This document shows positions 22,260 through 34,843 of a stretch of 48,646 nt of DNA, piece after piece. The first letter of the stretch is position 1, and the number at the start of each line of letters is the position of its first letter. The stretch is taken from assembly GCA_025201365.1 (NCBI GenBank), contig JAIXMF010000063.1:1-48646 (forward strand), given 5' to 3'. The notes under the pieces were generated by a model. The model made no database searches. It saw only the letters and a list, made by a program, of their open reading frames with translations, and had not been told where the DNA came from. The DNA comes from Syncephalis plumigaleata (taxonomy: Eukaryota; Zoopagomycota; Zoopagomycetes; Zoopagales; Piptocephalidaceae). Made by a program: the position numbers and the translations under genes.

Positions 22260-24866
22260 ATGAGTAACCAGTATCGCTATTACAGTGATAAACGTGTATT
22301 AGACGAGTCGGATCGTTCAGCGTCGTCGCATAAGCGAGCACGCGGTCGATCCAGCAATAATAATACTAATAGTAATACGTCAGCAACACAGCGTAATTCT
22401 TACGTCTTAGTTGGTACTGAATTGCCAGCACTAGACGAGAAAGATACTGGCCAGTTTGTTCCTGAATGGCGACAAGAGGTAATAATTGCTGGCAGGATAG
22501 ATATGCTGGAATATTTATACGGTTCAACGTGTAGGTTCGCGATGAAAAGGGACGACGTCGTTTTCATGGTGCTTTTACAGGTGGTTACTCGGCTGGCTAC
22601 TTTAACACGGTTGGCTCGAAAGAAGGTAGGCTATGTATTCCGTTTGTTTATCGATAAAATAGACAATTCATGCTTGTGATGTTGTTACACCTAGGTTGGG
22701 CACCATCAAGCTTTGTTTCTTCGCGAAAACAACGAGCACAACAAAGTGATCAACGAGCGGAAGATTTTATGGATGAAGAGGATATCGCGCTACAAGCTGA
22801 AGATCGACGACTGGTGGCCAAGGATACGTTTGCAGGACAGGGCGCGATAGAACGTGTGCAATCAACGCGTAAAGCCATTGAGGATGCGACAGCGAATAGC
22901 GGGTAACTAGCTGATCGGTATACAGTGCAATCTATAATGATGTAACGTATTTTGTTATCAGAGCATTAGGTGATTTGACAGCACGTATCATGGAAGATTT
23001 ACTAGTCGTACCTAGTAAGGAAACCATTGGTAGGTTCAATACTGTCATCTAATCTAATCTAGTAGATGTATAGTAATAGATCATTGTTTATACTGGTATG
23101 ACGATTGATAGGCACGCTATTATTACGACGTATGGGATGGCAGGAGGGACAAGGAGCAGGACCACGTCAATCGATGCAACTAACAGGTAGATTAGCAAGT
23201 GTAGACTTGCATACTCGATAGCAAATGCTAATAGATGTATTTCACTAGTGGTAGACGATGAAGAAGATGAAGAAGAAGGACCAAGTTATGCAACATCAAT
23301 GACAACCACAGCATCTACCATGTCTAGAATGACAGTGGCACCTGTGGATATAAGCATGGTTGAATTTACCGATAAGAAAGACTTGAATGGATTAGGATTT
23401 ACGCTGACCACATTATCGGGAGAAGCAGCTCAATCATTAGAACGATTAACGGACATTTATAGCAGCAATAATACGAAAAAGCCTAGTCAATCCATGACTG
23501 GAGGCTATAGTCTATCCATTAAAGATGATGACGACGATAATGATGCTTTCATTTACGATGCACCACAACGAAGTCAATTCAATATGACACTTGTAGATGA
23601 TGAAGATGAAGGTGAAGATGACAGATATAGCTATACGATAAAGAGCAAGACAAAGCCATCACAACCAGTATCTCAATCGGTAATAAAGTGACACACGTAG
23701 GATTACTTTATGCTTACTCTATTGCTAACGTAGAATACCAAGTCAAAAACGATGTCTACGAAATTGCATACAAGACTAGGTCATGATGGACGTCCGTCAT
23801 TGCCTGGTTATCATCTAGCAGATCAATCGAATATCATTGAGAAATGGTAGGATACAGCATTCATTATAACTGATCTTTTACTAGTACTAATCACACGTAT
23901 ATATTATCATTATAGGTTTGCACCACCTACAGTACCTGACACTTTTGAGGCATTTCACTTATTTAATGAACCAGGACCTGATGGACAACCACCAAATCGA
24001 CATAAACCAAAAATGACCGCTGAACTCGTAAGCATTATTTCATATTGTTTTTAGTAGTACAAATAGTAATAAGCACTACTTGATAGAGAGGACAGCTATT
24101 GGGAGAGACACCGTTGGAGGGACCGACACCATCTGTATTTGATTATTTGGCACCAGCTGATCGTGAACGATTACAAAAGCGTCAAGTAAATGATCAAGCT
24201 ATCACGATCGGTGCACAAACAATATCAGACAGTGATATACCTGCACTTGATCCTAAGGAGGCGCATGCTGCCCTAGAAGGATTTATGCCATTTGGTGATC
24301 AACCCAATAAGCAAACGCGTTATCGTCGTTTCTTAGAAGTGAAAGCGGGTCGTGCCACTGAGTATTTGCCTACGCCAAAGGTGAGAATGACGTGATTATC
24401 GCAGCAGCATTATTAATCATTTCATGTATGATGGATGCGATAGACGCAAGAGGATCAAAGTGAACGCGCGGCAATGTTACGTGAATTCTCAGAATTTATA
24501 CAAGCAGCACGCATCTTCAAACCGGTAGCTGCACCTATGGCTGCTCGCTTCACAAGTGCTCAAGTAGCCACGGATGTGTTACCACCTGTTAAGACGGGAT
24601 TAGTAACAGCCGCTGACCGTGCACTTTTGTCGTCGACATCAACGGCAGCACAACCAAATCCACCACCATTACTTACTAAGGTAAGAGTGTATATACATAT
24701 AGATATACATGTTAACTAATCATCATCGAATGAGTAGAAGAATGCGGCAGAAGAAGCTGCTGCTATGGGCATGTTTGGCGCACTCACACGTACCACACAA
24801 CCTTTCATACCTGAGCGTCTTTTACTGAAACGATTCAACTTACCAGCACCACGTTCTCAACCATAA
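22260..24866 (+). CDS. GPATCH1: G-patch domain protein GPATCH1 (DUF1604)
   Basis: Nuclear protein of the late spliceosome; its G-patch is expected to activate a DEAH helicase. Eleven exons (22260-22478, 22535-22625, 22695-22902, 22962-23029, 23112-23186, 23249-23679, 23734-23846, 23916-24027, 24096-24380, 24444-24680, 24738-24866) sum to 1968 nt (655 aa). Signatures in order: [20 protein letters not shown], the DUF1604 core [20 protein letters not shown] with [12 protein letters not shown], and EDFMDEEDI. The G-patch follows at about residue 190 ([20 protein letters not shown]). After an acidic region come [26 protein letters not shown] and [12 protein letters not shown], typical of the family's C-terminal half. 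Length is shorter than the animal protein, mostly in the tail. Confidence 0.9.
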
Positions 24867-25008
24867 TTGATCTAGTCTACGATCTGTTGTTTATAATAAT
24901 AGCAATCACTATTGCACTAATTGAATTACCATTTACTCACTAGATAAATGTATACTGATCTACGTGTTTATTATACTACTATTAATTATTATTGATTGTT
25001 GTTGTTGT

Positions 25009-27624
25009 TTATTGAAATTGTTCACCATCAAATCCGGTGAATCCTGTTAACAAAAATACCGGATAGTATTCTTTCTTTTCAATTAACGAACACCCTATAC
25101 ATGTACATAGACATAGCATTATTATTATTAATCAATATGTCACCGCTTATGATTACCCTATAAATACTTACAATTCCAAGCGGATGTTAGACGACCGTCG
25201 ATACAGGAACCAGCGTCGAAAAAGTTATCGGCACCTGATCCGTCGAATGCAAATCGGAAAAAGTCCGTTAATATCTGCTTACGACACTGGTGAGCATCGC
25301 CATAATAGGCCTTCACGTATTTCTCCAGACCGGCATGTTCGCTTAATCTATCAAGTTGACCGAGACATGTCACCAATGGACCCAGTATACGCGACACTTG
25401 ATTATACTTGTCGATAAACATGAGCGCATTTGGCACGTTCTTATCGCCTAGATGCACGACAGATGAACCGATCCAGTGGCCGGCCCGTTGTTGTGCTCGG
25501 TGTAGAATGCGATGAACCGCCTTAGATACGAGCGGACACGCTTGTACTCGATTCAATCCTTGTCCTGTATCCTTTAATCGGTACCGACACGTTCCGATAG
25601 CAAGTCTTGATCGGCCATCCACCACAGCATGAACATGTCGTGTAGTATCTCACGCCATAGCGATAGCGTTTGATGCACGTAGCGATACTGTTGCTCGTGC
25701 GAATGTGTTAAACGTGCCCCGCTACGTCCACAAAGAATGGCAAGGGAATACTCGTTGGATTCCGCGGATTCCGGTCGAAAATTAGCCGTTAAATAGTGTA
25801 GCATTTTATCGCAAGGATCGCTAATTCAATGTTAGTCGCTTGTTCATCACTTGTCATTGCCATTATCACGATGTATATAAATGTTAGCTTACCGATTTGA
25901 ACGTAGATAACTATGATTATCACCGATACTATGCAGGCAGTTTTGTATTTCCTCCGGTGTAATTAGGGAGGACGCGTATTTTCGACTTAGCATGGCTACC
26001 GCGTATTCCTTTTGTTTGATCTCCCGTTGAATGGCAACGCGCGTCTTGCCCTCAGGTATGATTTCCTTAGTTGCCGTAATGATGTAATCATCCGCTATTA
26101 ACGCTAATGCTTTGCGTTCCTCTAAGAATCGATAAACCGTTTTGATTTCATCTCTACACGAGAATTCCAATGTATCTTGTACTTCTGGAATAGCCGAATC
26201 CTATTATAAATCATTATTAGCAACAACAACAACAACAATAATGATGTAGTCTGCAATAATTACCTGTAGCATGTACATTAATTTACCATAGGCTGATCGC
26301 ATCTTTTCCGGATTCATGATCTTATATCGACGACCAATCTCGAACATTCTACTAAAGAACTGCGCGTTTTCCTGAAACGTACGTTCGGCAAATAATATCT
26401 GACCTGCACGATAATCACTTGCCACCTTCGTGATAGTTGAAGGTATAGTAAGAGGAGCATTAATAGTCTACCATTGATTTACGCCATCATTACAAACTCA
26501 CCAGTAGACCCGATATAATCGCGCATATATCCTTAATTTGATGTACCATACGCTTTACCTTATTGCCGTAATAGAGAATATCAATTTTATCGGTGTACTC
26601 GCTTACATTCAATGCTGCCTCCAATCTAAACAGCAAACAAGCAGATATTAGATCGGCATTATCATTATTACTCATGACGAGTATAATTGTAATAGTGATA
26701 GTAATAATAGTTGCTTACAGTCGAAGTAGTTTACGCTCCTCCAAGCTTAGTCGTAATGGTATATACTTGGTTCTAATACAATAATAATAATTACTAACTG
26801 ATCACTTGTAGTTGTACTAATTGTTACCGTTCTAGTAGCCATTCACCGAATGTACCACCATCTGATGACACTATTTTCCCTCCTATTAAATGACTCGAAT
26901 CAAGATCATTAATACTTGTCTAATAAGCATGAGTGTTAACTAGCTATTAATGGGTATGTGTATCCATAATAGATTTGTAATTATAATACACTTACATTAT
27001 TTTGCTGCTGGACTGACGAAGATGACGAAGATAAAGCTTGCTGTTGTTGTTGTTCAGATAGAGTAGGCTCAGTAGTAAATGCATTAGGATTACTATTGTT
27101 GTTGCTGCCGTTAAGTAGCTGATCTAGTGCTGCGCTCTCATTTTGTGCGCCATCAGCGGCATGTAATAATCGAGTTGGATGCTTCTTACGATTACCCGTT
27201 CGATGTAGCATTGCAAAGCATACCTCGCAGAAATCTTCGTGACATAACTCACAATAGATGTATGCCTAGTATGTATGCATTGGTTAATCAATACTGTTGC
27301 CACTATTGCTGTTGTTTACTAAAGCAGCAGTATCCTCGATTAGGTTAGATTCTAAAGAAAACAACTTACTGCTTGGTCACGACATTCAACGCAATAGCCT
27401 TCTGGCACATCCATGTTGGCTGGTGTGTTCATACGACCATTAATCGCATCTAACGCGTCCGATTCGTCATCTTCACAATCTGTTCGGTCGGTATGCATTG
27501 CTGTAGTCGCGATCGTAGAGGAACGATCCACTTGTGCTAGTAGCACTTCCTCTTCTTTATCTAAAATATCAACTAATGATAAGCCATCTCGCTTAGTAGC
27601 CTCCAAAGATGATCGCTCATCCAT
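25009..27624 (-). CDS. UPF0652 / DUF2009 protein with N-terminal B-box-type zinc motif, frame broken once
   Basis: Conserved eukaryotic protein of unknown biochemical role. Exons, minus strand: 27624-27370, 27265-26996, 26919-26828, 26772-26719, 26625-26502, 26425-26264, 26200-25893, 25820-25172, 25094-25009. Residues about 78-120 hold a Cys/His-rich B-box-like zinc motif (YCVECRDQA, YIYCELCHEDFCEVCFAMLH). DUF2009 follows with LRLSLEERKLLRL, LEAALNVSEYTDKIDILYYG, MFEIGRRYKIMNPEKMRSAY, EIIPEGKTRVAIQREIKQKE, SIGDNHSYLRSNRDPCDKML, DTGQGLNRVQACPLVSKAVH, VPNALMFIDKYNQVSRILG, SGADNFFDAGSCIDGRLTSA and a final FLLTGFTGFDGEQF. In exon 8, near 25575-25595, the conserved frame jumps: LLSERVGTD runs into a stop while YRLKDTGQG continues in the -1 frame. 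That equals one missing base; no intron fits. Otherwise the gene is complete. Confidence 0.85.
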
Positions 27625-28000
27625 TGCAAGTAAAATATAATAACGGGAAAAAGGTAATAAAAAAGACAATCACCAAGTAAGAATAAAAAACGCCAATTAT
27701 CGCAAAGTAAATAAAGATTAGATTATAAAAAAGAAATAAATTGGTGAATAAGAGTGGTAGATAGAGTAAAGTCTTTATTGAAGAAAGTGTAAACAATCGT
27801 TTATCCCTCACAATCAATAAGGCAAGAGTCAAAGAATTGATTAGTAGTGTTGAACATGGCCATTGCCATTTACGATGAATAACCGAAATAGATGACCTAG
27901 CGACATTCGTTCTATGCTTAGCTCGTATGCGCTTTTGTAGAATAAAGTGCCAGCTTTTAAAAATAAGAGTATCATCTCCAGATTTATCTTTGAAAATGGT
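27625..28000. other. Intergenic, no gene seen
   Basis: Promoter side of the UPF0652 gene; A-rich, with no supported reading frame. Confidence 0.45.
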
Positions 28001-28090
28001 TGCTATGCGGGTTCTATAGATGGCCTAGATTGCACTAATAATTGTAAAGTAAAACAACATTACGGCAGCTGTGTAAGTAAGTGTATCTAG
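28001..28090 (+). other. Cysteine-rich coding fragment with defensin-like spacing
   Basis: A 29-codon stretch ending at TAG 28088-28090 reads CYAGSIDGLDCTNNCKVK then QHYGSCVSKCI. The pattern C-x9-C-x3-C-x8(G-x)-C-x3-C resembles the first four cysteines of CS-alpha-beta defensin-type peptides (C-x3-C followed by G-x-C). A splice acceptor-like CTCCAG precedes it at 27975-27980. A strong donor GTAAGT follows GSC at 28073. No signal-peptide exon was found upstream, so it may be an exon of an unrecognised gene or a relic. Very tentative. Confidence 0.25.
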
Positions 28091-28184
28091 GGACATCTTG
28101 TATACTGCTTCGCATATTTTGAATGCACTAAATAAGTTTTGCTCATTAACATTATTATAATTATTACTCTCATACTAATGGTTT

Positions 28185-28965
28185 ATTACTAGGTTACGGC
28201 AATGTTATCAGTGCATCCGTTAATCCATTACATTCCATTCGGCTACTTGTTTATTCACTATTATCAACATACTGCGGCAATGTTATTATTGGACTCGTTA
28301 ATCCATCCCATTCGACAACTCGTTGATTCACTACTATCAACATACTTTGACAATATCACTAATCTACTCGTTAATCCATTACATTCCATTCTACTATTTG
28401 ATTATTCACTATTATCAACATACTACGGCAATGTCATTAATGTACTCGCCAATCCATTACAGTATATTGGACCATTCGTTTATTCATCATTATCAACATA
28501 CTGCGGTAATATCACCAGTGCAATCGTGAATTCATTCCATTCCATTCCATTACCTGATCATTCATCATTACCAGCGTATTACAGCAATATCACCAGTGCA
28601 CTCGCTAGCTCACTTTGTTCCATTCCATTACCCGATTATCCACAATTATCAACATACTACGGCAGTATCAGCAATGCGCTGGTTAACTCATTCCTTTCCA
28701 TTCCATTACCCAATTATTCACTATTGTCAACATACTGCGGTAATACCAGCAATGCAATCGTGAATTCATTCCATTTCATCCCATTACCTGACCGTTCATC
28801 ATTGTCAACATTCTACAGCAGTATCACCAGTGTATTCGCTAATTCATTTCGCTCCATCCCATTGCCTGACCATTCACTATTGTCAACGTACTACGGCAGT
28901 ATCACCAATGCGCTGGTTAACTCATTCTACTCCATTGTTGGATCATTCACCATTACTGATAAAGA
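28185..28965 (+). repeat. 78-bp minisatellite, about ten copies
   Basis: Tandem units of about 78 bp, each containing CAACATACTACGGCAATATC, CACTCGTTAATTCATT and CCATTCCATTACCTGA-like blocks. Copies differ at many positions. Because 78 is a multiple of three, one frame stays open for 255 codons (28202-28969) and reads as 26-residue repeats (LLSTYYGN-x-T-x-ALVNSF-x-SIPLPD). Around the second copy (about 28300) the length changes and the frame shifts. It could be noncoding satellite DNA or a repetitive secreted protein; I favour noncoding. Confidence 0.8.
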
Positions 28966-28969
28966 GTAG

Positions 28970-29609
28970 CAATACTATTAACATACTCATTATTGATTGT
29001 TTACATAGCGCTAATAAATTGTTACTAGCATTTCCACCATAAATCAATAGCGCACTAACTATTACGTAACTAATCAACGAGCGAGTGCACTGCTCACTAT
29101 CACACTCGTTTGTTTACTTGTTTACTCATTCACTCATCATCCATTCATCCATTCATTCGATAATCACATCACTATTGCCGTGACACTCATATTAAGCTGA
29201 TATGCTCACTCATACATCTATTAATCGACTATTAACATGGCATTATTACGATGGAGAATTACGGTACTCTTAGATGAAGTTGTCAGGACATTTATGCATT
29301 GTTTATTATTAGCAAACATAAAAAGCTACAATGTACCTAAGCTTTCAGTACACAAATAAACTATTTTTATACACGGTCAATTAATAATAATAAAGAATAA
29401 TCTAGCGAGAAAAGCAATATTTATTGTAGCAATGTTATATGTGTTTAAGCAAAGAAAGTGAAAGTGAAACCACTGACCGAGTATTCGGCAGCAGGGTTTA
29501 GCAAGCTACAATTTACATTATATCTCATCCGTCAGAGGAAAGGCCTCTCCTGGTAAAGCGAAACAACATATCCATACCATAAATGTGTGGTTTATTTGTG
29601 TTTTGCTTA
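28970..29609. other. Intergenic, no gene seen
   Basis: Simple-sequence stretches (TTTACTTG, then CATTCATCCATTCATT near 29110-29160) follow the minisatellite. No supported gene lies before the Crinkler stop codon. Confidence 0.45.
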
Positions 29610-32600
29610 TTAGAGGCATATCACTCCTTTCATTCCAAAGGTCCAATGAAGAAGCTTGTTCAATTTGGATTGTTGCGGTAGCTGATTTTCAGAACATTTT
29701 TTGAGTATGTCCAAAAATTTAGCATGGCGAGGAGGGAAGATCTTTGAAAAGTTACTGCCATCGATATTGATGGATACACGCTCGAGACCATCAGGTCCAG
29801 GATTAGAGTCAATCTGAACACCACAGAAATTGTCATCTTTGGCTTTGGCAGGGTAAACGATAACCATGCTGATATATTTCCCATTAGGACAGTAGTCCTG
29901 TAGCCGTGGTTGCTGTTGATCGGATGAGGCACTTGTTGTCGATTCCTGTTGCTTCTCATGCTCGTTGTTCATCTTCTCCTGTATGATTTCACTACTGACA
30001 GTTTCATGCGCTTTCTCAACATCATCTTTCTCAAACTTTTGTCGCAATTTCAATTGGACAAAGCAAGGGTAAATCTTATTCTTGATCTTGACAAAGAATA
30101 TGATGTCAGGCCCAGTGACGTGAGGTGCCGGGAAATAGAATGGTGGGATATACGGACCATCTTGCTTGGATCCGTTCTCGACGTGCGCCTTCATAAATTG
30201 CTGTATGGTGAGGTGTTTATGCGATACGGTTAGTGTTCGCCCTTGTTCATATCCAACAATCGTCACATTTCCGTTGAGCTCGCGTGGAAAAGGAACCTTA
30301 GTCGGCAAAGGCCAAGAGGACAATTTTCGAGTCTTGCGAACCTCGAACGTTTTGACGAAGATTGATGGCATCATAGTCTCCCACATGATTCCGTGGACAG
30401 TAGGATTATTTGACTGTAGCATCCCTTGTTTTGCCTGTGATATCAGTAATGGATCCTTCACCTGGAAATAGTTTTCAGTCGCTTTCAAAACGAATGGTTC
30501 ATCGAGGACGGTTCTTGCAACACCATTAAAGAACTTGATGTGACCGAATCCAATCTCCACCAGCCATGCATTAGTATACTCAAGCACAAGCGAAGGATCG
30601 CCCAACCGATAATAATGAGAAAGGAATAGTCCAAGCGCTTCCTTGATAGTTAGACACCCGGGGAAATCCTCGAGATATTTGGCAATCTTGGCCTCCAAAC
30701 TAGAGGAAATATTAAAAAGTGGTAGTAGTAGTAGTACATCAATAGAAGGTAAGATAGCAGTAAGTAATGGCATGAGACATGGGACAACTCAAATGAAATG
30801 AGGAGAACAACTTACCGGTCAAGTTCTCCACACAGGTTTCCTTTCTTCTCTCGCTCCCACCAAGATGTAAGTATACCTTCCACCTCGTCAATGGCACTAT
30901 CCCACTCCTCGTCTTCCTTTAAGATTATCTCAATAGCCGTAACGATGGGTCTGAATCTGCCGGTCAATTGCTCGTGCAACTCTTCCACTGCCTCTTGAGG
31001 GATAAGTCCATCCACCTTTCTTTTCAACTTCTTATTTGATAGTGCATTCTTGATACGATTGACATACGCTTGTACTGAATTGACATCGTCCCATCCTGGA
31101 AACTCGATATACTTAAAATCCTTGGTGGGAACACCACCCTTGACATCGTCGCCACTGCCTCTCACCAAATCAAGAGGTTTGACGCTCAGTCCTGTACCAC
31201 AGTAGATAACGGTAAGTTTATCTTTATTTCCAGGTGTTCGAAATCCATGTAATATGGGAGACAACCTGAAAGTTCAAATATAATAAATAATGTATGTTAG
31301 TCATGTATCCTACCAGTTCATCTTTGTATATCACAAAACTGTTGCCACATTGCTGTAATGTTAGCACTCAACATACATTGGTCGTCGAATGCCTGAGTTG
31401 GATGATGACTCGAATGAGTTAGATTTCATGTCAGCCAGGAGCTGGGCCTCATCGATCACCAACCGAAACTTGGATTCGCTCGAGAAATTGGGATATTTGA
31501 GTTTAATAAGCATATCTCGCACTGATTCAAACTCTTGTTTGACAATCAATTCCAGGCTTGAGTCAAGTAACATATGGTTATCTATGTTAATGTAGAATTC
31601 CCAGAACAATTCCCAGAACACATCCCTGAACGTGTTGGGACAGACTTGGAGTAAGGCCCAGCTTGCACTTGAAAACGTCTCACGGCAGCCTGGTACACTT
31701 AAGCAATGCTTGAGTACCATAAGGCGAGAGAGAAATAGCAGTTGAGCTATATTTGTTGCAACAAGAGTATTGGTACTTATATCTTCTTCTAACGCTGATG
31801 TTTCGTCGTCAATAAACTCAATAAAATTATAGAGATCGTCCGATCCAAGATCAGTCTGTGACGCGTTGAAGTAGAATCCCCATTGAAGACAAAGCACCTC
31901 TATCACCGAACGAGTCTTGCCGCATCCACTATACGATAGAGTGGGAAAACATGTAAGATAGAGAACGTATAGAGCAACACAAAGATTGCTGTATCAATCA
32001 AACAAAAGCAGCGAGGAACTAACCTGACACCAAATACCGGAAGATCTTGTGTTTCCAGTTCATCTAGCTCTTTCAATACCGGATTCGATTGAAATCTTTC
32101 GTCGATAGCATCGCCGGGGTTGGACGGAGGTTTAGGTAAATCCAGGAAAAGTAGACTTAACTCTGGTTTTGCTTCTTTGCCGGCACCTCGCCGTTTGACT
32201 AGGGGTAGTCCCTTAATGCCATCTTTAGTAAAAGGCAATTCCTTTTTTCCTTCTACATAGTCTTTCAGAAAGCTAGAGACGGACGAGCCGGACGAGTTAT
32301 CCGCAAAAAACTTGTCCTCGATGGCTTCGATGCGGCTGCTGAGGTCATCTATTGAGAAACGAACTAGTTAGATAATGAAGCAATCATAGCAAACAGGGAA
32401 GAGGGCAAGAAGTGAGGTTGACTGAGCTTACCAGAACGAGGAGAACTAGAGCAAGACTCATCTGAGGCACGGGCAGGAGTAGGTGTGTGGACTATGTACG
32501 GATAATCAAGCGCATGCATAAGGCAAGAATAAGAGTAGGGCGCCTTTGCATTACCTGGAGGTGGTCGCTGGACGATGATGCAAATATTTTTTCCGGGCGG

Positions 32601-32921
32601 TGTTCCTTCAAAGACATCAGAAACATCGTCAGTTGCTCTAAGTTTATTCTTTTCCTCTTTAGATAAAGAGCCGAGCAGAATAAGATCGTTGTGGTCGTCG
32701 TCGTCGTCGTCGTCGTCGCGCTTGTTGTCTTTATTGACAGGAATCGAGACACGCCATAAGGTGAGCTCATCTGCAGCAATGTCATCTAATTTGGGTGACT
32801 TCTTGGCCTTGATGAGGTCTTTGAGAACATCAACCGTCTTCGTTGAGGCAATCTCGACGGAAAATGCATTGGACGGGCTCTCTCCGTCAACAACACAGAA
32901 AATTCTAATATCGTCGGTCAT
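29610..32921 (-). CDS. Crinkler (CRN) family protein: ubiquitin-like header, P-loop NTPase, REase-like C-terminus
   Basis: CRN proteins are eukaryotic effector/conflict proteins. They pair an N-terminal ubiquitin-like header with an NTPase and a nuclease-type toxin domain, and usually act in nuclei of the same or a target cell. Exons, minus strand: 32921-32555, 32491-32432, 32348-32024, 31928-31377, 31265-30816, 30699-29610; these sum to 2844 nt (947 aa), no stop or frameshift. Header at about residues 1-60: FCVVDGESPSNAFSVEIAS, then LKDLIKAKKSP and LTLWRVSIP. An Asp-rich loop follows at about 68-76. The P-loop FGVSGCGKTRS is split by intron 3 (Lys about 255), and Walker B is LVIDEAQLL at about 410. 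The C-terminal region carries PDIIFFVKI (Asp about 783) and FVQLKLR (Gln about 800, Lys about 802). This fits a PD-(D/E)xK nuclease core in a Q-x-K variant. There is no signal peptide. Neighbours are repeats and low-complexity DNA. Confidence 0.9.
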
Positions 32922-33300
32922 TGTTGTGAAGCATCACATGAAAAGAAAGATGAATAAAGAGTGAGAGACGTAACAGAAGACAGGGAATGAAAGAAGGTCA
33001 GGTTAAAGGAAAAGAGAGGGAGCATACAGTGATGGTAAAGACGATGTGAGTTGGTGAGAAGTAATAAAAGAGAAGAGTGTAGAAGGGGAAAGAAGTAAAG
33101 AGCGAGCGTTGAATCATTTGGCAACGACGCGACTATTTATTACGCGATTGCTTTGCTAAGCTTGTTGAAAAAGTGCTTGATCACCCTAGAACTTCCCAAT
33201 GGGTATGTTGTACGAGGGTTTGCACATCAGCCATATCGGTTCCTCGTCATTGTGCACTCGGAAGTTATGCTCTTTGTGTTATTGTGACGTGTCCTCAATA
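32922..33300. other. Intergenic, Crinkler promoter side
   Basis: Purine-rich on the plus strand (AAAGAGAGGGAG, GAGAAGAG-like words), so pyrimidine-rich on the Crinkler coding strand. No gene seen. Confidence 0.4.
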
Positions 33301-33411
33301 ATGACGCAATTGGTGTTGGCTGGTCTATATTGGATGACGCTATTTGTTGTGATTGCAAACGCCTCGTGTTCTTGCCAATTCGATCGTTCTATTGGAGATC
33401 ATGGGGTAAGG
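33301..33411 (+). CDS. Possible signal-peptide exon of a small secreted protein
   Basis: ATG at 33301 opens MTQLVLAGLYWMTLFVVIA, then NASCSCQFDRSIGDHG. That is a hydrophobic signal-peptide-like core with an A-x-A-type cleavage region, followed by a C-x-C. A GTAAGG donor follows directly at about 33406. The nearest acceptor (TGATAG, about 33434) leads at once to a stop, so no second exon is convincing. It may be a truncated gene or chance. Confidence 0.2.
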
Positions 33412-34843
33412 ACCTCTGTGAATTGATTTGATAGTTCTTATAAAGAACATGCATCCTGCTGCTGCAAGGGCTTGTGAATGGAATCCTGCAAACACAGAAG
33501 AACTTGTTGAATCGAGACACGCACATACACTACTCTCCTACTATCTATTCTCCTCTCTGTTTGTCTACTCGTCTACTACTCTATTCATACACTCGTATCT
33601 CTATTGTTTATTTGTAATCTACACGGTAAGTGGTGTATACGCGGTATTCACTCTATTCACTAGCTGCTGCTACTGCTCCTCTTTCTTGTCCTGTCAACTC
33701 TGTTTATTTGTTTGTTTGTTTATTTGTTTGTATTCTATAAGCATATGTGCTCATTCGCTCTATTCACTCCTACTGCTATCCATACTACTTGTCCCTCTGC
33801 TTCTATTCTCATTCAGCTAATAAACACCATATCAACTTCATACATATCATTGTATTCTCTACACTCTATTGAACATACTCTGCTTTCAACCAGTACAACT
33901 AGCTGCTACTACTACTACTACTACTACTACTATTCCTATCATTCATATTCAGTTATCAGCAGTATACAGTCAACTAGAATATATCACTCATCCACTCACT
34001 GATTATGCATTAATATCGATGGATGTATATTTACCTGTAGTCATTGTAATGAATTGTATAGCAAATCATCGAACAGCACAATAGATACTGATCATATGAC
34101 ATGATCGTGCGTGCATTGACATGAATGCACTACTACTACCTAATACTTGAATCATGAACTATAACTGAATGACAACATAGTTTACAAGTAGAAACAATGG
34201 TTTAATGGCCACTACCATCATAGTTGGATCGTGTAATTGTCTTTATTAATCAATGATATGTACGTCTATTAGCTTAGACACTTCCTAGTTATAATCGATA
34301 CACTATTAGTATACGGTAAGTACCGAGCAGTAGCTGATTCATTCTACTAAAATACTAATATGTCATTGAATGGATTAGCAATCATATAGGCAATGAGAAT
34401 GTGATGACACTCGCACAGCATGACCATACAACTACTGCTATCGCTGTATGATTTAATGATTTCATCATCAATAAACATATTCACTATTCGATACAATATT
34501 ATTCTAGCTTTTAAATGTACTGCTACAATATGATGTGCTCGTCATTAGGAGTATAGCCAGCAATGGAGTTGGCTACGTGTATACAACTAGATATACAATG
34601 ACTATACAGAATGACTAATGCTAACTGATAATTATGAATGGTGAATGCTTGCTTACCGGTATGCGCACATTCGTACATGTTGCTTGTATTTCCTTTCATT
34701 TCATCGACATCTGCAATAACTATTGTTGGAATAATCGGTTGATGATATCACGTATACCTGTCATCGTCATTTTACCGCCTTTGTGTTTTGTTCTACCTTC
34801 CCTTTATTGCTTTTTCCTTGATTGCATCGTTTTAACCTCCAGC
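33412..34843. other. Low-complexity intergenic region, no supported gene
   Basis: 33520-33860 is pyrimidine-rich with recurring CTATTCACTC, TTATTTGTTTG and ACTCTATT words, followed by a (CTA)n trinucleotide run near 33908-33930. The several open frames here have no signatures and follow from the skewed composition. 34000-34620 is unremarkable AT-rich DNA. Confidence 0.5.

Noticed and set aside
33428-34084. Open frames rich in Tyr, Ser, Leu and Thr
   Set aside because: Explained by pyrimidine-rich low-complexity DNA; no family signature.
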